From contig NZ_SJOH01000004.1 of the NCBI RefSeq assembly GCF_004331285.1, positions 124,001 to 188,000 of the forward strand: a stretch of 64,000 nt of DNA. The letters are read 5' to 3'. Source of the DNA: Acinetobacter sp. ANC 3781 (GTDB lineage: Bacteria > Pseudomonadota > Gammaproteobacteria > Pseudomonadales > Moraxellaceae). This document shows, piece after piece, positions 17,259-27,024 of this stretch. The position numbers and the translations under genes were made by a program. Position 1 is the first letter of the stretch. Each line of letters begins with the position of its first letter. The notes below the pieces were generated by a model, which worked only from the letters and a program-made list of their open reading frames with translations, was not told the origin of the DNA and ran no database searches.

Positions 17259-18326
17259 ATGAGCAACTCAACTTCCCCAAACACTGGTTTAAGCTATAAA
17301 GATGCGGGTGTCGACATTGAAGCGGGCGACGCACTTGTCGATCGAATCAAATCTGTGGCTAAGCGTACCTCACGTCCTGAAGTTATGGGCGGATTAGGCG
17401 GCTTCGGCGCTCTTTGTAAAATCCCTAAAGGTTATGAAGAACCTGTTCTCGTATCTGGCACAGATGGTGTTGGTACAAAATTACGTTTAGCACTCAATTT
17501 GAACCGTCATGACACGATTGGTCAAGACTTGGTTGCAATGTGTGTAAACGATCTTCTTGTATGTGGTGCTGAACCATTATTCTTCCTCGATTATTATGCA
17601 ACTGGACACTTAAATGTGGACGTCGCTGCAAATGTCGTAACCGGTATTGGTGCAGGGTGTGAGCTTGCAGGCTGTGCATTGGTAGGCGGTGAAACTGCTG
17701 AGATGCCTGGCATGTATGAAGGTGAAGATTACGACCTTGCAGGTTTCTGTGTAGGTGTAGTTGAGCAAAGCAAAATTATTGATGGAACCAAAGTTAAAGC
17801 TGGTGACGTATTGATTGGTGTGGCGTCTTCAGGTGCACACTCAAACGGTTACTCTTTGCTTCGTAAAATTTTAGACGTGAAAAATGTCGATCTTACCCAA
17901 ATCGTAGACGGTCGCCCACTTGCAGATGTTGCAATGGAACCTACACGCATTTACGTAAAACCATTGCTTGAACTTTGCAAACAAGTTGATGTTCATGCAA
18001 TGGCACATATCACTGGTGGTGGCTTACCTGGTAACTTACCTCGCGTATTGCCAAATGGTGCTCAAGCAGTGGTGAATGAGTCTTCTTGGGAATGGCCAGA
18101 ATTGTTCAAACTTCTTCAACGTGAAGGTGGTGTGGAACAGTTCGAGATGTACCGCACATTCAACTGTGGCGTAGGTATGGTCATTGTTGTTGATGCAGCA
18201 GATGCTGATAAAACTTTAGAATTGCTTACAAGCCTGGGCGAAAAAGCTTGGAACATGGGTCACATTGTTGAAAATGCTGAATCTGTTGCCGGCGCTGATG
18301 AAAAAGTTCGCGTAATTTTTGCATAA
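17259..18326 (+). CDS. purM: Phosphoribosylformylglycinamidine cyclo-ligase
   Basis: A 355-residue AIR synthetase that closes the imidazole ring in purine synthesis with ATP. The family segments S-Y-K-D-A-G-V-D near the N-terminus, G-T-D-G-V-G-T-K (about 68-75), the C-V-N-D-L-L loop (about 95) and the [10 protein letters not shown] segment near 250 are all intact. GCGGAGA lies close before the ATG. purN starts 11 nt after its stop, so the two form an operon as in E. coli. Confidence 0.95.
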   Translation: MSNSTSPNTGLSYKDAGVDIEAGDALVDRIKSVAKRTSRPEVMGGLGGFGALCKIPKGYEEPVLVSGTDGVGTKLRLALNLNRHDTIGQDLVAMCVNDLLVCGAEPLFFLDYYATGHLNVDVAANVVTGIGAGCELAGCALVGGETAEMPGMYEGEDYDLAGFCVGVVEQSKIIDGTKVKAGDVLIGVASSGAHSNGYSLLRKILDVKNVDLTQIVDGRPLADVAMEPTRIYVKPLLELCKQVDVHAMAHITGGGLPGNLPRVLPNGAQAVVNESSWEWPELFKLLQREGGVEQFEMYRTFNCGVGMVIVVDAADADKTLELLTSLGEKAWNMGHIVENAESVAGADEKVRVIFA

Positions 18327-18336
18327 AGAACAGCAC

Positions 18337-18966
18337 ATGATCAAAATTGCTGTCCTCGTTTCAGGCAGTGGAAGTAACTTACAAGCCCTGATAGATGCCA
18401 ATCTGTCAGGTCAAATTGTTGGGGTCATTTCCAATAAACCTGAAGCATATGCTTTACAGCGTGCTGAAAAAGCAGGAATTCAAACTGCTGTGATTGAACA
18501 CAAGCAATATCCGAATCGTGAAGCTTTCGATGATGTCATGCATCAGCAATTACTCGATTGGAATGTTGATTTGGTTGTTCTTGCAGGCTTTATGCGCATC
18601 TTGAGTACCAAGTTTGTCAAAGCATGGGAAGGGAAAATGCTCAACATTCACCCTTCTCTCTTGCCGAATTACAAAGGCATGCATACCCATCAACGTGTTT
18701 TAAACACAGGTGATGTTTTGCATGGTTGTACCGTACATTATGTTACTGCTGAATTGGATGCTGGTCAGGCTTTGGCTCAAGCTGTGCTTAAAGTCAATTT
18801 GCATGATGATGTAAATTCTTTAGCGCATCGCATTCATGTGCTTGAACATTTAATCTACCCCCAAGTGGTGGAATGGATTTGCACAGATACAATTCAACAT
18901 ACTGAACAAGGTGTGTTGTACCGTGGTCAAGTAATGCAGGAACCTGTTCAGTTTTGTAAATTTTAA
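18337..18966 (+). CDS. purN: Phosphoribosylglycinamide formyltransferase
   Basis: A 209-residue enzyme that transfers a formyl group from 10-formyl-tetrahydrofolate to GAR in purine synthesis. The ATG at 18337 (M-I-K-I-A-V-L-V-S-G-S-G-S-N) is the standard PurN N-terminus with its phosphate-binding glycine loop; the frame opening at TTG 18319 is not needed. The catalytic segment A-G-F-M-R-I, the N-I-H-P-S-L-L-P motif (about residues 106-113) and the H-x-V-T-x-x-L-D-A-G end motif are present. It lies directly downstream of purM. Confidence 0.95.
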   Translation: MIKIAVLVSGSGSNLQALIDANLSGQIVGVISNKPEAYALQRAEKAGIQTAVIEHKQYPNREAFDDVMHQQLLDWNVDLVVLAGFMRILSTKFVKAWEGKMLNIHPSLLPNYKGMHTHQRVLNTGDVLHGCTVHYVTAELDAGQALAQAVLKVNLHDDVNSLAHRIHVLEHLIYPQVVEWICTDTIQHTEQGVLYRGQVMQEPVQFCKF

Positions 18967-18983
18967 ACTGAATTTTATGCAAT

Positions 18984-19012
18984 AAAAAACGCATCCTCGG
19001 ATGCGTTTTTTA
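18984..19012 (+). terminator. Terminator after purMN
   Basis: AAAAAACGCATCC pairs with GGATGCGTTTTTT. It is symmetric and may also end minus-strand transcripts. Confidence 0.9.
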
Positions 19013-19094
19013 TTTCCTGCAAAACTGTGATTGCTACTTACTCATTCCTTCCTAGGAAGAAATTTAAGGCACTGGTAACTCAACTAAAAGTCTT

Positions 19095-19901
19095 TTAATT
19101 AGCCTGTTGTGACTTAATGAGCTCTTTAACCGATTTAACCACTTCAACCGGATGCTCCAACGGGAACATATGTCCACCTTTAAATACTTCAAAAGGAATA
19201 TCGAATTTCTTCTGAACTTGTTGTGGGAACTTACGTGCTAAAAAAGGCCCTTCCTCAGCTACCACTAAATGCACAGGCACCTGTGGCTTAACTTGTGGCA
19301 ACCACCAAAGAGAGGGATTGGTTCTAAAAATCTCTACCTCATCCATTTTCGGAATAGTCAGCTCTACACCACCACGCAATGGATCATCCTGCAAGGCATG
19401 ATCAATATAAGCCTGAAAACAGGCTGCTTCAAAGTCCTGATAAAACCCTTTTGGCCTTAATAGTTCTGCGGCCTGTTCACGAGATGGCCAATGATCGCGA
19501 CGGCGCTTGGACAAACCTGCAGGAGACATTTTGTCCAATGCTTTGAGCTTAAACAGCTTCGCAATATGTAATGCAAAAGCCTCTTTGCCCATGATCATTG
19601 GTGGATCAAGCATAATCACCTGACTAAACAGCTCAGGGCGTTTTAATGCTGCCTGAAAGGTCAGTACAGAACCCAAAGAATGTCCCAAACCGATTACGGG
19701 ACGGCCTTTAGCTTGACGGACAATACTGTCAATCACTTGCTGAGTCAGACTTTTCCAATGGTTATCAATTGGATAACGCTTGTCTGGCCCCAGCAAAGGT
19801 ACATAAATAACCTCGTATTCATCTTTCAGCAAATCAAACAGCTTTTGATAAACTTTTGATGGCACGCCATTGGCGTGCGCAAAATGGATCAATGGTTTCA
19901 T
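19095..19901 (-). CDS. Alpha/beta-fold hydrolase
   Basis: A 268-residue alpha/beta hydrolase. The nucleophile elbow G-H-S-L-G-S lies at about residues 73-78, an acid candidate in the V-A-E-E-G segment near 218, and the catalytic His in G-G-H-M-F-P near 243. There is no signal peptide, so it is cytoplasmic. The start ATG overlaps the sppA stop by 4 nt, so the two are translated together. The substrate is unknown; an esterase or lipase-like role is likely. Confidence 0.8.
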   Translation of the reverse strand: MKPLIHFAHANGVPSKVYQKLFDLLKDEYEVIYVPLLGPDKRYPIDNHWKSLTQQVIDSIVRQAKGRPVIGLGHSLGSVLTFQAALKRPELFSQVIMLDPPMIMGKEAFALHIAKLFKLKALDKMSPAGLSKRRRDHWPSREQAAELLRPKGFYQDFEAACFQAYIDHALQDDPLRGGVELTIPKMDEVEIFRTNPSLWWLPQVKPQVPVHLVVAEEGPFLARKFPQQVQKKFDIPFEVFKGGHMFPLEHPVEVVKSVKELIKSQQAN

Positions 19902-20923
19902 TGTAACTTCGTCGCTTGTTCAGATTGCACTTGTTGTGAAAGTGAGCTTGCGAATCCCTGCCCAATAGAACTTCCCATCCGTCCAAGTACAGAATCAAAA
20001 GGACTATATTCAATGGTGTAATTCACGGCTTTTTCCAGTTTCAATTCGCGCTTCAGCGTATTAAGACTGCCGATACGGTCTGCAATCCCCAATTTTACCG
20101 CTTGTTCACCAGTCCAGAATAAACCAGAGAATATTGCCGGATCTTGAGATTTCAGTTTCTTACCGCGCCCCTGTTTCACTGCATTGATAAAATGATCATG
20201 GACATTATCAAGTACACCTTGCACATGTGCTTTTTGTGCAGCATCAACCGGCTGAGTCATAGAAAGCAAAGCTTTGTTTTCACCTGAAGTCATGGTGCGG
20301 TCTTCTACACCCAGCTTCTGCATTAAGCCATTTACACCATAGTTTGGCATAATCACGCCAATAGACCCGACCAGACTAGAGGGATTGACAATAATTTCAT
20401 CAGCAGCTGAGGCGATGTAATATGCACCTGAAGCACCCGTATCACCAATTACGGCATAGAGCTTTTTATCAGCATGCGATTTTTTCAAATACTGGATTTC
20501 TTGCCAGATTTCATCGGACTGAACCGGGGATCCGCCAGGCGAGTTAATATTTAAAACCACAGCTTTACTTTGTTTGTTTTCAAAGGCTTTCTTTAGTGCT
20601 TTAACCGTATCTGTGCTATTGACACTCTGCTTGTCTGCAGCAATGGTGCCGATAATATCCACTACCGCAATATGCGAACTTGTCGTTGCAGTTGGATCGC
20701 TAGATGAGGTACTACAACTTTTTGCCATGACCACTAAAACAAAAAGGATATAAGCGAAAGTTAACAATTTAAAAAAGATGCTCCAGCGACGTGCACGGCG
20801 CTGCTCTTCTACAGAAGCTAAAACGGCTTTTTCTAAAATATGCCATTCTTTGCCAGTTATGTTTTGAAAATTATGTGGCGTATTCTGAATTTCATTTTCT
20901 GGTTTTGGTGGCCAATCGGACAT
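19898..20923 (-). CDS. sppA: SppA-type signal peptide peptidase (S49)
   Basis: A 341-residue protein with a cytoplasmic N-terminus, one membrane helix (about 48-70) and a periplasmic S49 protease domain. The Ser nucleophile is in G-A-S-G-A-Y-Y (about residue 165). A Lys in G-E-N-K-A-L-L (about 215) fits the Ser/Lys dyad of the short, single-domain SppA form. The family degrades cleaved signal peptides in the membrane. It forms an operon with the downstream hydrolase and diverges from lpxM. Confidence 0.88.
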   Translation of the reverse strand: MSDWPPKPENEIQNTPHNFQNITGKEWHILEKAVLASVEEQRRARRWSIFFKLLTFAYILFVLVVMAKSCSTSSSDPTATTSSHIAVVDIIGTIAADKQSVNSTDTVKALKKAFENKQSKAVVLNINSPGGSPVQSDEIWQEIQYLKKSHADKKLYAVIGDTGASGAYYIASAADEIIVNPSSLVGSIGVIMPNYGVNGLMQKLGVEDRTMTSGENKALLSMTQPVDAAQKAHVQGVLDNVHDHFINAVKQGRGKKLKSQDPAIFSGLFWTGEQAVKLGIADRIGSLNTLKRELKLEKAVNYTIEYSPFDSVLGRMGSSIGQGFASSLSQQVQSEQATKLQ

Positions 20924-21053
20924 ACAAAATAATCCAAGGATCAGTTAAATTAAACTCATTATATACACTGCATCAGAGAAATCTGCCTAAACCATCCATT
21001 TTCGCCTATAATATTTGCTCTTTTTGACTCTTTATATACATTGACGATAGGCA

Positions 21054-22010
21054 ATGACTGATCATACTCCAACGGATACAACATACCGCCTACTGAAATT
21101 CCTCAGTCGACAACCGATTCAAATTTCTAGATTTATCGCTCGAATGTTAGCTGGGCTCGTCAATTTTTTAAAAATGTCAAAAACCTCAGATACGATTCGT
21201 CTTAATCTTCAAATTGCTTTACCGGAATTGACCGCCGCGCAACATGAAGAAATCATTCCAAAAGCAATTCATAATGAACTGACTTCATATTTCGAATTTT
21301 TTAGTATTTGGGGTGCAGACAACCATAAAAATATTGCACGTATTCATTCAATTAACGGTGAGCAGATACTTCAAGAGGCGCTTAAAGCACCTGAAGGCCT
21401 GGTACTGATTGTTCCGCATTTTGGCACATGGGAAATCATGAATGCCTACTTGGCTCAATTCACACAAATGACCATTCTGTATAAACCGGTCAAAAATGAA
21501 TCTGCCGACCAGTTTGTCCGTGAAGCCCGCAGTCGTGAACAAGCCAATTTGGTGCCTACCGATGAATCGGGGGTAAGACAAATTTTTAAAGCGTTAAAAC
21601 AAGGCGGTACTACGGTGATTCTGCCAGATCACACTCCGAATGTGGGTGGAGATATGATTCCTTATTTTGGGATTCCTCTGACGACCAGTAATTTAAGTGC
21701 CAAACTGATTCAAAAAACCAAAGCTAAAACTTTATTTCTCTATGCCCTTCGTAATAACGATCTCGGTTTTGATATGCATATTGAGCCTATCGATGAACGT
21801 ATTTATCAAGGCAATGCCAATGAGGGTACCGGTGTTATTTTCGAAGCCATCGAAAATTTAATTCGTCGTTACCCAGAACATTATCATTGGAGTTATAAGC
21901 GCTTTAAAGCCAACCCAGAACTAGACAAGGTTTATCATTTGAAAACAGATGAAGCATTAGAAGTGGTTGCTGAAGTTCGAGCGAAAGCAATTCAAGCTGA
22001 AATAGTTTAA
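21054..22010 (+). CDS. lpxM: Lipid A acyltransferase of the LpxL/LpxM family (probably LpxM)
   Basis: A 318-residue membrane-associated acyltransferase that adds secondary acyl chains to lipid A from acyl-ACP. The H-x4-E catalytic motif is seen as P-H-F-G-T-W-E (about residues 121-127), and the L-P-D-H-T-P segment near 190 is the second conserved block. I choose lpxM over lpxL mainly from its place next to comEC, which from memory is the A. baumannii lpxM context. LpxM matters for polymyxin tolerance in that species. It runs convergently into comEC, and the stop codons overlap. Confidence 0.78.
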   Translation: MTDHTPTDTTYRLLKFLSRQPIQISRFIARMLAGLVNFLKMSKTSDTIRLNLQIALPELTAAQHEEIIPKAIHNELTSYFEFFSIWGADNHKNIARIHSINGEQILQEALKAPEGLVLIVPHFGTWEIMNAYLAQFTQMTILYKPVKNESADQFVREARSREQANLVPTDESGVRQIFKALKQGGTTVILPDHTPNVGGDMIPYFGIPLTTSNLSAKLIQKTKAKTLFLYALRNNDLGFDMHIEPIDERIYQGNANEGTGVIFEAIENLIRRYPEHYHWSYKRFKANPELDKVYHLKTDEALEVVAEVRAKAIQAEIV

Positions 22011-24433
22011 CGCTTTAACCATCGCCGTGAATCACGTTCAACCTCAGTAGCCATAATATTTTTATGTGTTGAAAATCGAATACTGCCTTGGTCTACAGTA
22101 GTTAATAACGGAATTTTTAATTCTTTTAAACGCGACTCAACCACTGAACTGGGATGTCCATACCGGTTATTAAAACCTGCCGATGCAATCACCAATTTTG
22201 GATTTAATTGCTTTAAAAAGTGATAGGCTGAACTATGCCGGCTACCATGGTGTCCCAAAACCAAGACATCGACTTTTAAATCAGGATACTGCTGTAAAAT
22301 CTGATATTCCGTTGGCCAACCGGCATCTCCCATTAGTAGAAAATTTTGATAAGGTTGTGCATTTGCTACCTGTAAATAAACGACACAGGACATCTCATTT
22401 CTTTCATCTTTGGCATTGTTCAACTGCTCTGTTTTGGGTGACAAAATGGTTATTTTCACTCGATCACTCCATTGCCACTTTTGACCTTGATGACAATAAT
22501 CAAACTGACTGGAATCTGCGACTTCAACCTGTTCATTTGAATAGACCTGGTTGATAGGCAAATCATATTTGACCGATTCATAACCACCTTTATGATCCTG
22601 ATCTAAATGGGTCAAAATCAGTTGATTCAACTCACTAACTCCATTGACCGATAAAAATGGCAAAATGATTTGCTTACCCACACTGAATTTCTCCTCATCA
22701 AAACTTCCCCCCATATCTACCATCATTGTCTGATCCTGATCGCGGACAAAAATCGCTTGACCTTGACCAACATCCAATACCGTTAATTCAAATTCATTCT
22801 TATTGGAATCGATCATTATTAAAGGCACAAAGCATAATACTAACCAAGTTTTTGGCACCGTCCCGCGGGGTAAAAACAGAATCAACAAACCCAGACATAA
22901 GCTCAGCAACATCCAAAAACTCATGGCAATCGGTTGTAATACAGGTGAAAAAATTTGATCTAGTCCTTGCATAAAGATAAGCAAAACTGAGAGACACCCA
23001 TTATTGATTTGAAAAATCAGACTTCCCAAAGGCTCAAAAATGAAATAACACAACGCCGCGATCACATCTAAGGGAACAATCACAATACCAATCCAGGGAA
23101 TGGCCAATAAATTACTGAGTGGAGTAATCCATGCCACCTGTTTAAAGAAAATCAGCATTAATGGAAATAATGCCAAAAATATTTTCCATTGTGATTCAAT
23201 TAGAATTTTAAGTTGGATTTTGATTATTTCAGTCTTGGTTTTGACTTCCTCTACATGACTTTTCTGCTGCACGGTTTGATAAATACGTAAAAGCACAAAA
23301 CATGCGCCATAGGACAACCAGAAAGCAGCAGATAAAATACTAAAGGGATCAAAGATTAATAAAATAGAGGCACTAAACAGCAAAATACTTAAGGGTTGAA
23401 TTTTTTGTTTTAAAAGGATAAATCCACTCATCAATAAACAGGTGAGCAAGGTTCTTAATGCAGGAATTTCAAAACCGACAAAAGCGCAATACAGCAGGAC
23501 GCAAATACAAAACGGCATAATCAAGAAGTATTGTTTCGGCCACTTTAAATAAACTTGCGGACCATAGCGACAAATGAGTTGATGTAAAGTCCAGCAGAAG
23601 AGTAAAGCAAAAATCAACACATGCGGCCCTGATATGGCCAGTAAATGACTCATGCCAAAACGCTGAAATAAGTGTTCAGTTTCCGGCAGGAGCAAACTTT
23701 TATCCCCTGTTAACAATGCTAGAAGTAGCCCTTTATGTTGCAGCGGTTGTTTCTGAATAAAATTACGTAGCGCTAAACGTTGCTGTTCCATCGACAGCTG
23801 GATTTGATTTGAAAAAGAATGTTGTTGCCTTACATATCGGCCATAACCCAAAGCAGAAATGTCTTGTTCTGTCAGTTTGTGTATCGATGTGACTTTAAAA
23901 CCAGACATAATATTTTGCTGGAGATACCATTGTTCTTGATCAAAGACACCGTGAGCTGCATAACTATGCGCGGGCAGAATTTTTCCTTGCAAGCGATAAT
24001 ATTGACCCAGTTCAAGTCCAGATCGCGGATCAGAATTTATTTCATTTTTTAAAAACCCCTGCCACTGCACCACTTCAGCATGTCGATTCAGTACCTGTAT
24101 TTTTTGCTGAATGGATTGTGCCCCCCATTCATTCAGTTTTTTAACATGAACAACCACTTCAATTTGTTCAGGCCGCTTTTCTCGAAACTGTAACCTGTCA
24201 GTCAATTGATAATCAGCATAGTTATAGCCCATTGTAATACCTAGGCTGAAGCCTATACAGAGCTGTAAAAATTTGAACCACAAAGAATAAACCTGCTTTA
24301 AAACATTCAGTTTTAAAAACCAAGATAGAATAAAAAGTGCAATACATGGACTCAGCAACGACTGTAAAATCGGGAAAGTTTTTCCCATTATCGCAATACC
24401 GATTACCCATCCCAAACAGATTAGTTGAATCAT
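22007..24433 (-). CDS. comEC: ComEC, DNA-uptake channel for natural transformation
   Basis: A protein of about 808 residues that moves single-stranded DNA across the inner membrane. It has N-terminal helices with a DUF4131-like region (about 1-180), a Competence domain of many helices (about 215-520, with H-L-L-A-I-S-G-P-H near 270) and a C-terminal metallo-beta-lactamase-like domain (H-L-D-Q-D-H-K-G-G near 610, G-H-H-G-S-R-H-S-S near 725). I place the start at ATG 24433; a TTG at 24463 would add ten residues, but it lies in the tail of the lolD terminator. Neither has a clear ribosome site. Its 3' end overlaps the convergent lpxM stop by 4 nt. Confidence 0.9.
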   Translation of the reverse strand: MIQLICLGWVIGIAIMGKTFPILQSLLSPCIALFILSWFLKLNVLKQVYSLWFKFLQLCIGFSLGITMGYNYADYQLTDRLQFREKRPEQIEVVVHVKKLNEWGAQSIQQKIQVLNRHAEVVQWQGFLKNEINSDPRSGLELGQYYRLQGKILPAHSYAAHGVFDQEQWYLQQNIMSGFKVTSIHKLTEQDISALGYGRYVRQQHSFSNQIQLSMEQQRLALRNFIQKQPLQHKGLLLALLTGDKSLLLPETEHLFQRFGMSHLLAISGPHVLIFALLFCWTLHQLICRYGPQVYLKWPKQYFLIMPFCICVLLYCAFVGFEIPALRTLLTCLLMSGFILLKQKIQPLSILLFSASILLIFDPFSILSAAFWLSYGACFVLLRIYQTVQQKSHVEEVKTKTEIIKIQLKILIESQWKIFLALFPLMLIFFKQVAWITPLSNLLAIPWIGIVIVPLDVIAALCYFIFEPLGSLIFQINNGCLSVLLIFMQGLDQIFSPVLQPIAMSFWMLLSLCLGLLILFLPRGTVPKTWLVLCFVPLIMIDSNKNEFELTVLDVGQGQAIFVRDQDQTMMVDMGGSFDEEKFSVGKQIILPFLSVNGVSELNQLILTHLDQDHKGGYESVKYDLPINQVYSNEQVEVADSSQFDYCHQGQKWQWSDRVKITILSPKTEQLNNAKDERNEMSCVVYLQVANAQPYQNFLLMGDAGWPTEYQILQQYPDLKVDVLVLGHHGSRHSSAYHFLKQLNPKLVIASAGFNNRYGHPSSVVESRLKELKIPLLTTVDQGSIRFSTHKNIMATEVERDSRRWLKR

Positions 24434-24465
24434 TATTTTTATAATATTTTTTATTTTGCGCAATA

Positions 24466-24488
24466 ATAAAGCCCACCGCAGTGAGCTT
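24466..24488 (-). terminator. Terminator after lolD
   Basis: On the minus strand GCTCAC-TGCG-GTGGGC forms a six-pair stem with one U-G pair, followed by TTTATTATT. It separates lolFD from comEC. Confidence 0.65.
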
Positions 24489-24518
24489 CAATCATTTTTT
24501 AAACTTCTCGATCAGCGT

Positions 24519-25202
24519 CTAGCCATCAATCCACACTCCATCTTGCATATGCAAAATGGAATCACCGGCTTGAGCCAGTTGTTCATCATGGGTCACAATC
24601 AGCATTGCCATATTAAACTCGCTACGTAATTCACTGAGCAGTTCAAAAATTTTCACTGCGGTTTTACGGTCCAAGTTACCGGTTGGTTCATCGGCCAACA
24701 TCAGTTCAGGCTTCGCCACCAAAGCACGCGCCAAAGCCACACGTTGACGTTCACCACCAGACAACTCGCCCGGTTTATGCGTCATCCGATGCGACAATCC
24801 TACACGATTCAGCAAGTATTCTGCCTGCTCTTTAGATTGTTTGTAGGTCGTTCCTGCGCGCAGCATCAGCGGCATTGCAACATTTTCCAATGCGGTAAAT
24901 TCAGGCAATAGGTGATGGAATTGATAAACAAAGCCCAAATGCTGATTACGTAAATAACCACGTTCAGCTTCGCCTAAAGTATCAAAGCGCTTGTCATTTA
25001 AAAACACCTGTCCTTGTGTTGGGCAGTCTAGGCCACCTAACACATGTAACAATGTACTTTTACCTGACCCGCTCGAACCCACAATCGAAACAAATTCACC
25101 CGCTTTAACTTGTAAAGACAAGTCTTTAATCACTTCAACCGTAGTTTTTCCATCAGTAAAACTTTTCGATATATTTTTCGCTTCGAGGACAATATTACTC
25201 AT
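24519..25202 (-). CDS. lolD: LolD, ATPase of the lipoprotein-releasing ABC transporter
   Basis: A 227-residue ABC ATPase starting at M-S-N-I-V-L-E. The longer frame to 25262 lies within the permease gene and is not conserved. Walker A is G-S-S-G-S-G-K-S-T (about 41-49), the signature is L-S-G-G-E-R-Q-R (about 144-151) and Walker B is L-M-L-A-D-E-P-T (about 163-170), with the MacB/LolD-type G-E-F-V-S-I-V-G lead. It powers extraction of lipoproteins from the inner membrane to LolA. Its start overlaps the permease gene end by 8 nt. Confidence 0.93.
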   Translation of the reverse strand: MSNIVLEAKNISKSFTDGKTTVEVIKDLSLQVKAGEFVSIVGSSGSGKSTLLHVLGGLDCPTQGQVFLNDKRFDTLGEAERGYLRNQHLGFVYQFHHLLPEFTALENVAMPLMLRAGTTYKQSKEQAEYLLNRVGLSHRMTHKPGELSGGERQRVALARALVAKPELMLADEPTGNLDRKTAVKIFELLSELRSEFNMAMLIVTHDEQLAQAGDSILHMQDGVWIDG

Positions 25203-26430
25203 AACGTAAGGCCTCTGCAGGTTGTGTTTTCGCAGCACGGAAAGCTGGATAAATCGTTGCAAGGAAGCTTAAAAGCAAGGATAGACACACAATCACCACC
25301 ACATCTTGCCAACGTAAATAAGACGGCAAGTAATTAATGAAATAGGCATCAAACAAGTTCAAACCAAATGTGGTATTCAGCCAGCCAATCACATTACTAA
25401 TACTTGAGGCAAAGATAATTCCGAGAATGGCACCAGATACGGTACCAATTACCCCAATGATGGTTCCTTGCACCATAAAAATTCGAGTGATGGTAGCAGG
25501 TGAAGCACCTAAGGTACGCAGAATCGCGATATCAGATTTCTTATCTGTGACTACCATGACCAGTGACGACACGATGTTAAATGCAGCAACCAAAACAATC
25601 AGGAATAAAAGCAAGCTCACCATGGCTTTTTCCATCTGAATGGCACTAAACAGATTACCGTGGGTAAATGTCCAGTTCGATGCATAGAAATTGCTTGGCA
25701 AGTCTTTGACAATATCATCCGCAACTTCTGGCGCAAGGAAGATATCATCCAGTTTTAGACGAACACCTTGCGCACCATCGGGTAAGCGTAACAAGGTTGA
25801 AGCATCATTGAGGGCAATATAGCCCATCATTGAATCAACTTCTGCCCCAATACTAAAAATCCCGACAATTTTAAAACGCTTGAAACGTGGCACTACGCCG
25901 GCAGGGGAAGGCGTTGCTTCAGGCAATACCAAGGTGATATTGTCATTTAAGCCTAGACCGAGCGAATCCGTCATTTGTTTACCTAACACAATGCCAAATT
26001 CACCTTTTTTCAGGCTATCAATACTGCCTGCAATCATGTGATCCTGAATGATCGAAACTTTCTTTTCATACTCAGGTTCGATCCCTGTGACCATGATGCC
26101 AGCTACTTGCCCTTGTGCTGTCAGCATCCCTTGTAATTGGGTGAAGGGGGCTACGCCTTTGACATGCTCGTGTTGTTCAACTTTTTTTGCAAGTTCAGGC
26201 CAATTTGTTAAAATTTGCGTTGAAGAAACAGTAGCTTGAGGTATCATTCCTAAGACGCGGTTTTTTAGTTCTCGGTCAAAACCATTCATCACGGATAACA
26301 CCGTAATGAGTACAGCTACACCTAATGTGAGGCCGATCATAGAAACCAGAGCAATAAAAGAAATAAAGTGGTTACTACGCCGTGCGCGAGTATATCTCAA
26401 CCCTATGTACAGCGAGATTGGTTTAAACAT
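25195..26430 (-). CDS. lolF: LolC/LolE-type permease (single LolF-like subunit)
   Basis: A 411-residue permease with one N-terminal helix (about 22-48), a large periplasmic MacB-like domain (about 50-265) and three C-terminal helices (about 270-400). The conserved N-terminal R-Y-T-R-A-R-R-S-N and G-V-A-V-L-I-T-V-L-S-V-M-N-G-F segments are typical of LolC/E. Only one permease gene accompanies lolD here, fitting the LolDF form reported for Acinetobacter, Francisella and others, where one LolF replaces LolC plus LolE. It diverges from the PilZ gene with a 23-nt gap. Confidence 0.9.
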   Translation of the reverse strand: MFKPISLYIGLRYTRARRSNHFISFIALVSMIGLTLGVAVLITVLSVMNGFDRELKNRVLGMIPQATVSSTQILTNWPELAKKVEQHEHVKGVAPFTQLQGMLTAQGQVAGIMVTGIEPEYEKKVSIIQDHMIAGSIDSLKKGEFGIVLGKQMTDSLGLGLNDNITLVLPEATPSPAGVVPRFKRFKIVGIFSIGAEVDSMMGYIALNDASTLLRLPDGAQGVRLKLDDIFLAPEVADDIVKDLPSNFYASNWTFTHGNLFSAIQMEKAMVSLLLFLIVLVAAFNIVSSLVMVVTDKKSDIAILRTLGASPATITRIFMVQGTIIGVIGTVSGAILGIIFASSISNVIGWLNTTFGLNLFDAYFINYLPSYLRWQDVVVIVCLSLLLSFLATIYPAFRAAKTQPAEALRYE

Positions 26431-26453
26431 ACCATTTAGTCCGAGGAATAATT

Positions 26454-27020
26454 ATGGAAAATTCACAGCATCAAAGCGGCAACATTGAACGTCGCGTTAT
26501 GTCGCGTATAGATGCTGCCTTGCGAATTAATTATCAGATTATTTCTGATGATGTCGCACTTAATGACCCTTACGATCCTAACTTTGTTTTGCCACGCTAT
26601 TTTCTACTACTCGCAGAATTAGATCAATTTGATCACGCAATAAACTACGAATTAGAACAATTAAATGAAAGAGATCAACAAATTGCTCGAATCTTATCCT
26701 TATTCAATCAAAAATTAAACCTTATTACCGGTTCTTTGTACGATGCAATTGTACAATCCATGTTACCCATTCCGGAAAATGTCAATTTTTCAGAAACCGG
26801 TTTCAGTTTCTTTAATGAGCAACCTATTCAGGAAGGAACCTATGTTCATGTGACATTAAGCCACCCTGAAAATTTCTTTCATATTGCGGCAACAGCACAA
26901 GTTGCCTACAGCCGAGCTGAAGACAATGGTAAATTCCGTACCGGTGCCTATTTTATTACCTTGCATCCACAAGATCGGGTGAAGCTGTCTGAATGCGTAT
27001 CGTTGAAAAATAAAGATTAA
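26454..27020 (+). CDS. PilZ-domain protein with helical insertion (c-di-GMP receptor candidate)
   Basis: A 188-residue soluble protein. It has the two PilZ ligand motifs: R-V-M-S-R (RxxxR, residues 14-18) and N-F-S-E-T-G ((D/N)xSxxG, about 110-115). In ordinary PilZ domains these are about 30 residues apart; here about 90 residues, including a long helical stretch (about 50-100), lie between them, as in the atypical oligomeric PilZ proteins of xanthomonads. That makes c-di-GMP binding plausible but unproven. The gene ends 4 nt from the convergent EamA gene. Confidence 0.78.
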   Translation: MENSQHQSGNIERRVMSRIDAALRINYQIISDDVALNDPYDPNFVLPRYFLLLAELDQFDHAINYELEQLNERDQQIARILSLFNQKLNLITGSLYDAIVQSMLPIPENVNFSETGFSFFNEQPIQEGTYVHVTLSHPENFFHIAATAQVAYSRAEDNGKFRTGAYFITLHPQDRVKLSECVSLKNKD

Positions 27021-27024
27021 TAAC

